Positions 53,383 to 61,172 of a stretch of 64,000 bases of DNA are shown in pieces. The stretch lies in NCBI RefSeq assembly GCF_022267315.1, contig NZ_JAIKLE010000028.1, positions 25,469 to 89,468 on the forward strand, read 5' to 3'. Made by a program: the position numbers and the translations under genes. Positions within the stretch are counted from its first letter, which is position 1; each line of letters opens with the position of its first letter. The DNA comes from Maribellus maritimus (GTDB taxonomy: Bacteria > Bacteroidota > Bacteroidia > Bacteroidales > Prolixibacteraceae). The notes below the pieces were generated by a model. That model worked only from the letters and a program-made list of their open reading frames with translations, had not been told where the DNA came from and searched no databases.

Positions 53383-54108
53383 TCAGAGCTCTTTTATAAA
53401 AATATCTTTGTATTTCATAAAAAGCTCGTCGCCGGTGTGCAGTTGCAGGCAAATGTGGCCTTTTTTTCCTACTTCCCGATTTTTATGAAATTCGTCGTTG
53501 AGAATTTCTGCTGAATCAAAATCAGTAATTAATACTTCGTTGAGCCAGGCTTTTATTGAATTTCCGCTGGCAACGATTCGCAAATCATTCCAGGTTTCTT
53601 TTTGGTCCGAATATTTCATCGGAACCTCTTTCTTTCTCATTTCTTTATTCACCCACTCACCTTTTGGAATATCCGGATATATCCACCGATGTACGCCACG
53701 GGTTTCGTCCCACATAAATCCTGTTCGCCATGGCAACGGAGGGTGAATATCAATTTGTGGGCCATCCAGCCAGAAATTTTTTTCATCGTATCTGCTGCGT
53801 ATTTGAATACCACTGTTTCCCGAACTCGATTGAAAAGCTGCAAATTTCAGTTTTAGTTCAAAATTGTCATATTCTTTTTTCGTCATCAGCCATACATAGT
53901 CGTGATTTTTATTTCCGATTGAATTGACAACAATTACGTTGTTCTCTACTTTCCAGAAATTTTGTTTTATATCTTCCGGTTTTGCTTTAACCTCCCAAAG
54001 ATTAAGGCTATTTCCGTTAAAAAGCGGAACAAATCCAGCTGAAGGTTGTGCCATTGTTTGGATGGCAAATAAAAGTACTATTTCAATTGTAAGTGCTGTT
54101 TTTTTCAT
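53383..54108 (-). CDS. DUF1080 (3-keto-disaccharide hydrolase-like) secreted protein (241 aa)
   Basis: Start at 54106-54108 is preferred over the frame's earlier ATG at 54127-54129 because it gives a proper signal peptide (MKKTALTIEIVLLFAIQTMAQ). The concanavalin-like fold of the family is shown by FVPLFNGNSLNLWEVK, NFELKLKFAAFQSSSGNSGIQIRS (split by signature) and the WNDLRIVASGNSIKAWLNE stretch near residue 185. Some DUF1080 proteins hydrolyse 3-keto-glycosides; others have unknown roles. No sugar 3-dehydrogenase gene is near. A 26-base hairpin upstream belongs to the next gene. Confidence 0.87.
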   Translation of the reverse strand: MKKTALTIEIVLLFAIQTMAQPSAGFVPLFNGNSLNLWEVKAKPEDIKQNFWKVENNVIVVNSIGNKNHDYVWLMTKKEYDNFELKLKFAAFQSSSGNSGIQIRSRYDEKNFWLDGPQIDIHPPLPWRTGFMWDETRGVHRWIYPDIPKGEWVNKEMRKKEVPMKYSDQKETWNDLRIVASGNSIKAWLNEVLITDFDSAEILNDEFHKNREVGKKGHICLQLHTGDELFMKYKDIFIKEL

Positions 54109-54147
54109 TTCGGCGGTAAGGTTATTCAAGGATAAAAATAATAAAAA

Positions 54148-54170
54148 AACTCCCGCAAAATGCGAGAGTT
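54148..54170 (-). terminator. Intrinsic terminator
   Basis: On the minus strand AACTCTCGCA, a three-base loop, TGCGGGAGTT, then TTTTTTA. Nine of ten pairs match and a T run follows. It lies downstream of the 165-residue hypothetical gene. Confidence 0.8.
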
Positions 54171-54207
54171 ACGATTTAATGGAATAGCTTCGATTTCAAT
54201 AAAAAAA

Positions 54208-54705
54208 CTATTCAACCATTTTTTCAATATCTTCTTCTGAGTCGGGAACAACAAGGTCGTCCGATTCATTTCTTACTTTTTCAAAATCGAGTGCTTTTCG
54301 TGCAGATTTTACAACAATTCCAATCACAAATTTCAAAACAAAATGTTCCGCAGGTTCCGGCAAATAAGGAATGTCAATTTTGTCATTGGCCAACCGGGTC
54401 AACCTTCTTACCAATCTTTTTGCTTCACCGTCGTCAATTCCTTTATCGGCACTTCGAATCAGATCATAAAATTCATTTGGCAAGTGGTCGTATAAAAATG
54501 TATCAATCTTTAAAATGATTTTGATAAAGATTTTTTCTTCACCGGTTTCATTAATTAAAGGAACATTAATTTTTTTATTTAACCGTTGAGCGAGATCTTT
54601 AATCTCTTCTTCAGTCATTTTATTCCTTTTTATAGGTTCGGCATAAAAGTCGTTTAATAACGCTTTAAATTCGTCTGTTGTTAATGTAGCTAGTGCTGTC
54701 GGCAT
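54208..54705 (-). CDS. Hypothetical protein, unrecognised (165 aa)
   Basis: No family recognised. The protein has no signal peptide, is rich in charged residues and looks mostly helical. It contains short similar segments: LAQRLNKKINVPLINETGEEKIF (about 43-65) and VRRLTRLANDKIDIPYLPEPAEHF (about 98-121) line up as a repeat of roughly 55 residues, each followed by a hydrophobic helix (FIKIILKIDTFLYDHLP and FVLKFVIGIVVKSA). The tail is acidic. It is 51 bp downstream of the amidase gene on the same strand and has its own terminator, so the two form a small operon. Function unknown; immunity or regulation of the amidase is only a guess. Confidence 0.75.
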   Translation of the reverse strand: MPTALATLTTDEFKALLNDFYAEPIKRNKMTEEEIKDLAQRLNKKINVPLINETGEEKIFIKIILKIDTFLYDHLPNEFYDLIRSADKGIDDGEAKRLVRRLTRLANDKIDIPYLPEPAEHFVLKFVIGIVVKSARKALDFEKVRNESDDLVVPDSEEDIEKMVE

Positions 54706-54756
54706 GATAAAGCTTTTTAGGTTAATAAATTGATTTAATTAGTTATATATATGGTT

Positions 54757-55422
54757 TCAGGCCTGGAACAACGATTCGAGTAAATCTCTGGTTTCGGCAT
54801 TGTAAACTCCATCGATAGTAAGATTGGGTTTACGGGTTTGTAACTCTTTTATCCCCGATTCCGTTTTTGAGCCAAAAGCACCGTCTGAAGTCCCCACATC
54901 TATCTTTAACAATTTTAATGCATCCTGAAGCGCTACAACTGCGACTCCCCGGCTTCCTTTTGTTAGAGTCGGGGCAGGAATATCCAGTCCTTTTACCGGA
55001 GCAAGACGTTGATAAGAGAGCACTGTGTTAAGCCGGTAAGCGGATACCGAAACCCTGTTTCCCTGGTTTCCCCCAAGACAGTACACTCTTTTTTTGTCGG
55101 CCGAAATTCCAAGAAAAATACCTACATGGCCTTTCCACGATTGCGGACTTTCGCGCCAAAAGACAACGATATCGCCCGGTTCAGGAGCAGTTACTTTTTC
55201 GCCGATATTTAACCACGAACGTGCATTGGCTTTTCCCGAGTATTGTAACCCGGCTTTCCAGGCAACCCAATTTACAAAGGTGCTGCACCACGGAATTTCA
55301 TCGTTAGTGATTCCTTTAATTCCGACCTCTTTTGCGTATTTTAATACTTCAGGATTATCCTGATCTCCGACAATCTCCTCGGTTCCTAACTCATTAAAAG
55401 CAATTTTTAAAAGAGCTTCCAT
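54757..55422 (-). CDS. TIGR02594/CHAP-type amidase with peptidoglycan-binding domain (221 aa)
   Basis: N-terminal NlpC/P60-CHAP-like domain of the TIGR02594 type: catalytic cysteine C46 in IPWCSTFVNWV and histidine H99 in WKGHVGIFLG, preceded by the conserved EPGDIVVFWRE. A PG_binding_1 domain covers about 152-220 (LTKGSRGVAVVALQDALKLL, then DGAFGSKTESGIKELQ). Such proteins cut peptidoglycan peptide bonds. There is no signal peptide, so either it acts after cell lysis or secretion by another route, or it is phage- or injection-system-derived. No phage genes are near. It sits directly upstream of the unknown gene above. Confidence 0.87.
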   Translation of the reverse strand: MEALLKIAFNELGTEEIVGDQDNPEVLKYAKEVGIKGITNDEIPWCSTFVNWVAWKAGLQYSGKANARSWLNIGEKVTAPEPGDIVVFWRESPQSWKGHVGIFLGISADKKRVYCLGGNQGNRVSVSAYRLNTVLSYQRLAPVKGLDIPAPTLTKGSRGVAVVALQDALKLLKIDVGTSDGAFGSKTESGIKELQTRKPNLTIDGVYNAETRDLLESLFQA

Positions 55423-55616
55423 AATACGATTCTCATTATATTTTTATTGAACTTATACTCCCTGTTTTTCAACTTCTATACGTATAAGATTGACGACTGA
55501 AATTTTAAAATACCGGAAGAATAAATTTTAGATTTAACGGATTTCGAGATACAATTTACGGAAATAAAAGGTGAAAGTCAATAAAATAATACGTTTTTGT
55601 CTTTATTGATAATGGG

Positions 55617-56570
55617 TTAGTTCAGGCAATCTTCAATTTTGTTTTTTAACAGCAGATTAAGAAGATTTTGAGCGGCTCTTTTTTGCAGTTCTGCTGCTGC
55701 GCTGTCGGAATACCAGGCATAATGTCCGGTACAGATTGTACGCGAATGATCAACCAGTTCGTGCTGTGCCTCGCTGACAGGTTCATTTTCAAAAACATCA
55801 AGTCCGGCGCTGTGAATTTTTCTATCTTTTAATGCTTTCAGTAAAGCAGCCTCATCAACGGTTTCACCACGGGAGGTATTAATGATAACCGGTTTTCTTT
55901 TCATTAGTTGGAAAGCATTATCGTCTAAAATGTGGGAGGTTTCCGGCGTTAAGTTACAATGGAGACTGATTATATCAGATTTTTTAAAAAGTTCATTGAG
56001 TTTTACCTTGTGTACAAAATGTTTCTGAAAGTATTCAGTTGATTTGTAGGGATCGGCTCCAATTATATTTTTGAACAGAGGCAATGCTTTTTTACTTAGT
56101 TCTGTTCCTATTCTGCCCAGTCCTATGATTCCAAGTGTTTTATTATGAAGTTCAAAAATGTCTTCTACCGGTGGTGCCGCAAATTGCTGAGTGAGTTGCT
56201 TGTGTGTATTCCAAAGGGCGCGGGTGCAAGAAAACATCAGAGCCAGCGCATGTTCCGAAACCGAATGACTGGCATAACCCTGAACATTGGCGACTTTTAC
56301 TTTATGTTTTGAACAGGCCTCAATATCAATGTTGTCGTATCCCACACCATAACGAACCACAGCTTTCAGGTTTTTCAATTCTGAAAGAAATTCTTCGTCG
56401 ATAATTGTGTGCCGCACCAAAATCCCGTCGGCGTTTTTGGCAAACCTTATTTTTTCTGCTCTCTCACCTTTATAGGACGGATGAATCTTTAATTCAAATC
56501 CATGCCTTTCAAAAAGTTCTTTTTCAGAAGCATATGATTTATAACCAGAGTCGAGGATGACAATATTCAT
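55617..56570 (-). CDS. D-isomer-specific 2-hydroxyacid dehydrogenase (317 aa)
   Basis: NAD-binding motif GLGRIG (about 150-155) with D173 after it (GADPY), and the catalytic set R234 (INTSRGETV), E263 and H283 (CTGHYAWYSD). The family oxidises D-2-hydroxy acids or reduces 2-keto acids. It is the last gene of the carbohydrate operon (11 bp after the SDR gene), so it probably acts on a sugar-derived acid such as a ketoacid from deoxyhexose breakdown. The length is typical for the C-terminal binding protein-like group. Exact substrate not determined. Confidence 0.9.
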   Translation of the reverse strand: MNIVILDSGYKSYASEKELFERHGFELKIHPSYKGERAEKIRFAKNADGILVRHTIIDEEFLSELKNLKAVVRYGVGYDNIDIEACSKHKVKVANVQGYASHSVSEHALALMFSCTRALWNTHKQLTQQFAAPPVEDIFELHNKTLGIIGLGRIGTELSKKALPLFKNIIGADPYKSTEYFQKHFVHKVKLNELFKKSDIISLHCNLTPETSHILDDNAFQLMKRKPVIINTSRGETVDEAALLKALKDRKIHSAGLDVFENEPVSEAQHELVDHSRTICTGHYAWYSDSAAAELQKRAAQNLLNLLLKNKIEDCLN

Positions 56571-56581
56571 TTAAATTGCTT

Positions 56582-57409
56582 TTAAATTCCATTATAGGCA
56601 GAGAATCCTCCGTCCACGGGAACAGTAATTCCTGTAATAAACGATGATTTTTCAGAAAGTAACCAAAAAACGGTAGAAACAAGATCGACGGGATCTCCAA
56701 GTTTCCCTTGTGGTGTATGTGACACAATTCGCTGTCCACGTGGTGTTAAATTACCGCTTTTGTCATCAAAAAGCAGAAAGCGGTTTTGTTCGGTTAAAAT
56801 AAACCCGGGGGCAATCGCGTTTACCCGGATATTCGATTTTGAAAGATGTACTGCCAGCCACTGTGTAAAATTAGTGATGGCAGCTTTTCCGGCGCTGTAT
56901 GCCGGCGACTTGCTTAAAGGTTGTATCGCTCCCATCGAGCTGATATTGATAATGTTTCCACTTTTTTGTTTTGCCATGCTTTCTCCCAAAATTTTTATAG
57001 GATAAACACTTCCCGGAAAATTCAGGTCGGTGGTGTAGCGAAAATCGTTGAGATCGAGCCCAAAAAAAGAATCTTCCAAAGGTGTTTCTGCGAATAAAAA
57101 TTCTGATTTGGAAGAAGCGCCCGGAGCGGCTCCTCCTGCAACGTTGATTAAGGCATCGATTGTAATTTTCTTTTTATCCAGGTGTTGGGCAACCTCTTGT
57201 AAGGAATGTACATCGAGCACATTGCATACCATTTGCAAATGCTCTGTCCCAAATGAAGCGAGTTGCTCAAACGATTTGTTGAGTTTTTCTTTGTTTCTGC
57301 CCAGTGCAATTATCCGGGCTCCTTTTTTTGCAAGAGCCTCCGAAATGGCAAAGCCAATTACACCGCTGGCACCGGTAACTATTATTGTTCTGTTTTTTAC
57401 TGAAAACAT
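56582..57409 (-). CDS. SDR-family oxidoreductase (275 aa)
   Basis: Classical short-chain dehydrogenase: glycine motif TGASGVIG (12-19), NVAGG (89-93), catalytic serine S157/S158, tyrosine Y171 and lysine K175 (YSAGK). It resembles D-mannonate or related hexonate oxidoreductases in its ALINVAGGAAPG and GGSSPIT-like tail, VPVDGGFSAYNGI. In this cluster it could oxidise a deoxyhexonate or reduce a keto-sugar. It lies 6 bp after the GH29 gene and 11 bp before the hydroxyacid dehydrogenase gene, clearly in one operon. Cytoplasmic. Confidence 0.88.
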   Translation of the reverse strand: MFSVKNRTIIVTGASGVIGFAISEALAKKGARIIALGRNKEKLNKSFEQLASFGTEHLQMVCNVLDVHSLQEVAQHLDKKKITIDALINVAGGAAPGASSKSEFLFAETPLEDSFFGLDLNDFRYTTDLNFPGSVYPIKILGESMAKQKSGNIINISSMGAIQPLSKSPAYSAGKAAITNFTQWLAVHLSKSNIRVNAIAPGFILTEQNRFLLFDDKSGNLTPRGQRIVSHTPQGKLGDPVDLVSTVFWLLSEKSSFITGITVPVDGGFSAYNGI

Positions 57410-57415
57410 AAGTAA

Positions 57416-58723
57416 TTAACTTATTTCAACCGATTTTAAATTTTGCGAATCCTTATTCAAAGTAATTTTTATAACCCTAACCGGTTCATTTGATTTTTTT
57501 GCCGGCAACTGAATTTTTAGATTGCCGCCGGTTTTTGTAAACCTGAGTTTTTTCCCATTTAAAAACTTGCATGATTTTATCTCAGCAGGAAAAGGAAACG
57601 GCAATGCGACTTCGTTTTTGTTATATTTCAACAAATGAATATAGATGTTATTTCCTTTTCTGGTTGAAGCCATCCATTCGTTTGGTTTGTATGGGCCGCC
57701 TGTTGTTCCGTAAACCGATTCACCGTATTTTTCAAGCCAGTTACCAATTTCCTTTAAGCGCTTAGCCTGCCGTGATTCAATTTGGCCGTCAGGAGTTGGA
57801 CCAACATTCAAAAGTAAATTTCCGCCACCACCCACAGTTTTTAAAAGTGTAAACAAACACTCCTCCAGGCTTTTCATTTTATCGTCTGGTTTCCAGGCCC
57901 ACTGTTGGCAGATGGTAATACAAGATTCCCACGGATTTTCTATGTCATACGTACCAACTCGTTGTTCAGGTGTGGCAAAATCACCAGCAAAATCATCGGA
58001 AATGGTAATCCCTTCCATTCCTTTTCTGCCCTTGTCGACCCTGTTGTTGATGAGTACATTTTTATCAAACCCTTTCAGATAGCTGTATAAATCAAGCCCC
58101 ATTTCATGTGTCCACGGTTCTTCCCATTCGCCGTCGAACCAGAGAATATTTGTATGATATTTTTCAATCAGTTCTTTGGTTTGGCCTTTGATGTATGGAA
58201 TAAATTTTTCCATGTCTCCCGTTTCCTTTTGGGTTTTTCCTCCCGGGCTGCCCAGAGGATAATTGGGGTGTCGCCAATCACAAATGGAATAGTAAGTGCC
58301 AAACACAATTCCATACTTATCACAGGCATCTTTCAAGGCCTTTAAGATGTCTCTTTTGTGTGGTGTTGCTTCAATGTCATAATCCGAGTATTCAGAGGGC
58401 CATAAACTAAATCCATCATGATGCCGTGTGGTAATTACAAAATATTTCATGCCGGCTTCCTTCAGGGTTTTTATCCATTTATCAGCACTAAAATTTATCG
58501 GGTTGAATTCTTTGTAAAGCTTATCATATTCTTCAACGGAAACCTCCCGTCCGCGTGACCATCCAATTTCTGTTCCTTTTAAACTGACCGGGCCCCAGTG
58601 TACAAACATTCCAAATTTTAACTCCTGAAAATCTTTTACCGATGCCAGTTTTTTTTCAGCGTGTTGTGCGAACAACGGAAGCATAATAAACAAAAAGAGA
58701 AATGTGCAGACCGGTTTCATCAC
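57416..58723 (-). CDS. GH29 alpha-L-fucosidase, secreted (435 aa)
   Basis: Signal peptide at 1-20 (ending LPLFAQ) without a lipobox, so periplasmic. GH29 barrel: FGMFVHWGPVS (37-47), TTRHHDGFSLW (98-108), and nucleophile D197 in NILWFDGEW. It ends with a small beta-sandwich. This differs from the other fucosidase of the window, a lipoprotein with an altered nucleophile region (WQDF), so the two may prefer different linkages or sites. It is inside the operon between the GH39 and SDR genes with gaps of 3 and 6 bp. Confidence 0.93.
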   Translation of the reverse strand: MMKPVCTFLFLFIMLPLFAQHAEKKLASVKDFQELKFGMFVHWGPVSLKGTEIGWSRGREVSVEEYDKLYKEFNPINFSADKWIKTLKEAGMKYFVITTRHHDGFSLWPSEYSDYDIEATPHKRDILKALKDACDKYGIVFGTYYSICDWRHPNYPLGSPGGKTQKETGDMEKFIPYIKGQTKELIEKYHTNILWFDGEWEEPWTHEMGLDLYSYLKGFDKNVLINNRVDKGRKGMEGITISDDFAGDFATPEQRVGTYDIENPWESCITICQQWAWKPDDKMKSLEECLFTLLKTVGGGGNLLLNVGPTPDGQIESRQAKRLKEIGNWLEKYGESVYGTTGGPYKPNEWMASTRKGNNIYIHLLKYNKNEVALPFPFPAEIKSCKFLNGKKLRFTKTGGNLKIQLPAKKSNEPVRVIKITLNKDSQNLKSVEIS

Positions 58724-58726
58724 TTT

Positions 58727-60349
58727 TTATTTTGTTTTGTTTATTTCAATCAGTTTCATAGAGTGGCTTTTTAAGGGTAATTCCAGCAAAACAACCCCAT
58801 TTTTATCCGTTGTAAATTTGTTTTTGTTTGTCGGATTGAGCTCTCCAGCATTTTTTATTGCTGAAAGGTTATCTCCAGCATTCTTTTTCGGGCTTCCTGC
58901 CTTCATCCACGCCGAATAAGTATTATTATTTTCTTTGTCGAGGGCTGTTTCTATTATGTTGTACCTTGTATTGGGTTCAAGTCCGTTTAGTGTAATATGC
59001 ATTTCATCATTTACTCCTGGCGGATTTTCATCTTCTTCGTAATTATAGGCAATAAATGAAATGGTTTCCTTTCCTTTGCCAGTGGCAATAATTCCAAACT
59101 GATTGTCTTTTTTTGAGCGAATAACTTCAATACGATTGCTCTTTAATTTGGCCAGCATTTCAAAACCGGTTTGGATGGGTTTGGGAATATCTTCGCCTGT
59201 GGTAAGTTCACGTTGTCCGAGGAAATAGCTTTCAGCATCTGCTTCGCCACAAAATCCCCAATACAACAACAGCGAAGTTGGAAAATTATAGTTGTCTTCA
59301 ATTTGATACAGCGAGTTAACCAGTTTTACTAAAAACAGTGCCGACTCTTCATTATTACGGTATCTTAAATCCGGGTAATCGGCCACTGTCCGGTAATAAT
59401 TTGACGACATTCCCCACTCGTTCAGGTGGAATTCCACATTATTTAACTCCGGGTATTTTGAAATCATGCGCTGTAACCACAAAACCGATTGAGAAAAACG
59501 TTGCACCTGCGGTTGGATATGTGGCTCATTATTTAACCAGGATCCCGATAGTCCGTAGATATGGTAGGATATAAAGTCGATTTTTGTGCCTTTTTCCCCC
59601 GATACAAAATTGGTTCCGCGGGTAACATGTTCCAAAAAAGGGCGCAGGAAAAACTCATGATAACACGCCGGCCCTCCAACCTTCAGTTCCGGGTCGACAG
59701 AAGTAACGGCATCAACAAATATATCGTACATCTTAAAGAAAACGTCCATCTGGTCAACCGGCCATCCATCGGGTTCATTCCAAACTTCAAAATACCAGGT
59801 ACGAACTTCCTCTGTGCCAAAAACATTGATGAAATTTTGCGTGGCAGCTTTCATTAAGTCCGACCATTTTTGCCAGTCTCGCGGACCTGTATTTCGCATG
59901 GTCATGCCTTCATCATTTCCCGAAGAAATATTTTTTTCATCAATTTCCAGTTCTTTTGGAATATAATCGTACTCTACAATTGGTTTTAACCCTCTTTCTA
60001 CATACGCTGCAAAGACCTTGTTTACGTTGGAAAAATCATACAAAGACTTCCCGTTTCTATCTTCGGAGTACACATTTTGACCGCGAATGACTCCATGTGC
60101 TAAATCCTGGGTGAAAGTATGGTGAGAACGCATATAAACATGCGAATTCTTGTTTTCCATACGGTTAAGCAAAATCTGGCCTGATGGCTGCAATGCATGA
60201 TAAAACAGATGGTCAGAGCCTGCTGCTTTCCAAAAATCAGTGTTTTTCCCAACTATTTTCTGTGTATTGATTGTAAAATAATTTGGCTGGCCGGAAATAA
60301 ACGACAGTGTAAATAAAAGATTGGCGATAACCAAAGAGAGTTTTTTCAT
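58727..60349 (-). CDS. GH39-type glycoside hydrolase, beta-xylosidase-like (540 aa)
   Basis: Signal peptide at 1-20 (ending FISG). TIM barrel of the GH39 type: acid/base glutamate E192 in TWYFEVWNEPDGWP, nucleophile E311 in VEFHLNEWGMSS. A C-terminal beta domain follows from about 430. Known GH39 activities are beta-xylosidase, alpha-L-iduronidase and some beta-galactosidase-like ones; this one cannot be assigned further. It is secreted or periplasmic. Gaps of 6 and 3 bp to its neighbours make it part of the operon. Confidence 0.85.
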   Translation of the reverse strand: MKKLSLVIANLLFTLSFISGQPNYFTINTQKIVGKNTDFWKAAGSDHLFYHALQPSGQILLNRMENKNSHVYMRSHHTFTQDLAHGVIRGQNVYSEDRNGKSLYDFSNVNKVFAAYVERGLKPIVEYDYIPKELEIDEKNISSGNDEGMTMRNTGPRDWQKWSDLMKAATQNFINVFGTEEVRTWYFEVWNEPDGWPVDQMDVFFKMYDIFVDAVTSVDPELKVGGPACYHEFFLRPFLEHVTRGTNFVSGEKGTKIDFISYHIYGLSGSWLNNEPHIQPQVQRFSQSVLWLQRMISKYPELNNVEFHLNEWGMSSNYYRTVADYPDLRYRNNEESALFLVKLVNSLYQIEDNYNFPTSLLLYWGFCGEADAESYFLGQRELTTGEDIPKPIQTGFEMLAKLKSNRIEVIRSKKDNQFGIIATGKGKETISFIAYNYEEDENPPGVNDEMHITLNGLEPNTRYNIIETALDKENNNTYSAWMKAGSPKKNAGDNLSAIKNAGELNPTNKNKFTTDKNGVVLLELPLKSHSMKLIEINKTK

Positions 60350-60355
60350 ATTTTA

Positions 60356-61060
60356 TTATTTTAAATTTTCCAAAATTTTATCGGCCACTTGATTTGCCAG
60401 TGCTTCATAACCTTCCGGAGTAAAATGAACATTGTTCGGAAGCTGCAATTTTTCCATTTTAGGAAGTACAAAGGCATATAAATCATCAATGGGAATGTTA
60501 CTCTTTTTCATAATTGTTTTAGCCACCTCGTTGTATTTTTCGGGCATTCCCGGTTTTCGAAGTGGCCCGTTTGTTTTATCAGGATAAGGTGTTGTCGTCG
60601 CAAATATAAGTTTTGCGTCTGTAGCTTTTAGTTTTTTTACGATCTCTTTTAGGTTTTTCCGGTATTGTTTTATATCTGCCTGGTGAGGATGGGCTGGATT
60701 ACTGCTGTTTTTGCGGGTAACAGGGTCAACATGTTTGATATCGTGCAAACCAAAATTGAAATGGATGATGTCCCATTTTGTGTTGCCAAGCCAGCGTTCA
60801 ATATTTTCTACACCCTTAGTTGTTCCTTCGCAGTTTTCTGCTTTTCCGTCTTCAAATACCGGGCGAAAAACAGAGGCCGTATCCTTTAATCTTTCTTTAA
60901 CAAAAGGAGTATATCCGATGGAAATGGAATCTCCAAGGATTAATACTTTGGGCAGTTGATTGTTCCTTAATATTCCGGGAATTCGTCTTATCGTTACAAC
61001 AGGAAGTACAGACAATGTAAGCTTCAGAAAATTTCTTCTTGATTTCATTTTAGAGTTCAT
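60356..61060 (-). CDS. SGNH/GDSL-family hydrolase with Tat-type signal (234 aa)
   Basis: The start at 61058-61060 (or the next ATG at 61046-61048) is preferred over an upstream start because it gives a twin-arginine-like signal, SRRNFLKLTL, followed by a hydrophobic stretch. SGNH blocks are visible: ILGDSISIGY (Ser), FNFGLHD (Asn), and NVHFTPEGY (His) near the end. Such enzymes often remove acetyl groups from polysaccharides or act as rhamnogalacturonan acetylesterases. As first gene of the carbohydrate operon it probably deacetylates the glycan for the hydrolases after it. Confidence 0.87.
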   Translation of the reverse strand: MNSKMKSRRNFLKLTLSVLPVVTIRRIPGILRNNQLPKVLILGDSISIGYTPFVKERLKDTASVFRPVFEDGKAENCEGTTKGVENIERWLGNTKWDIIHFNFGLHDIKHVDPVTRKNSSNPAHPHQADIKQYRKNLKEIVKKLKATDAKLIFATTTPYPDKTNGPLRKPGMPEKYNEVAKTIMKKSNIPIDDLYAFVLPKMEKLQLPNNVHFTPEGYEALANQVADKILENLK

Positions 61061-61172
61061 TAGATTTGCAGTATAAGTATTTTGCGAATCTAATAAATCA
61101 GTTTTTACAATGATAATTATTTGAGGCAAATCTGTTATTTTGGTATTCTGAATCTGCTAAATCGACAATAAA

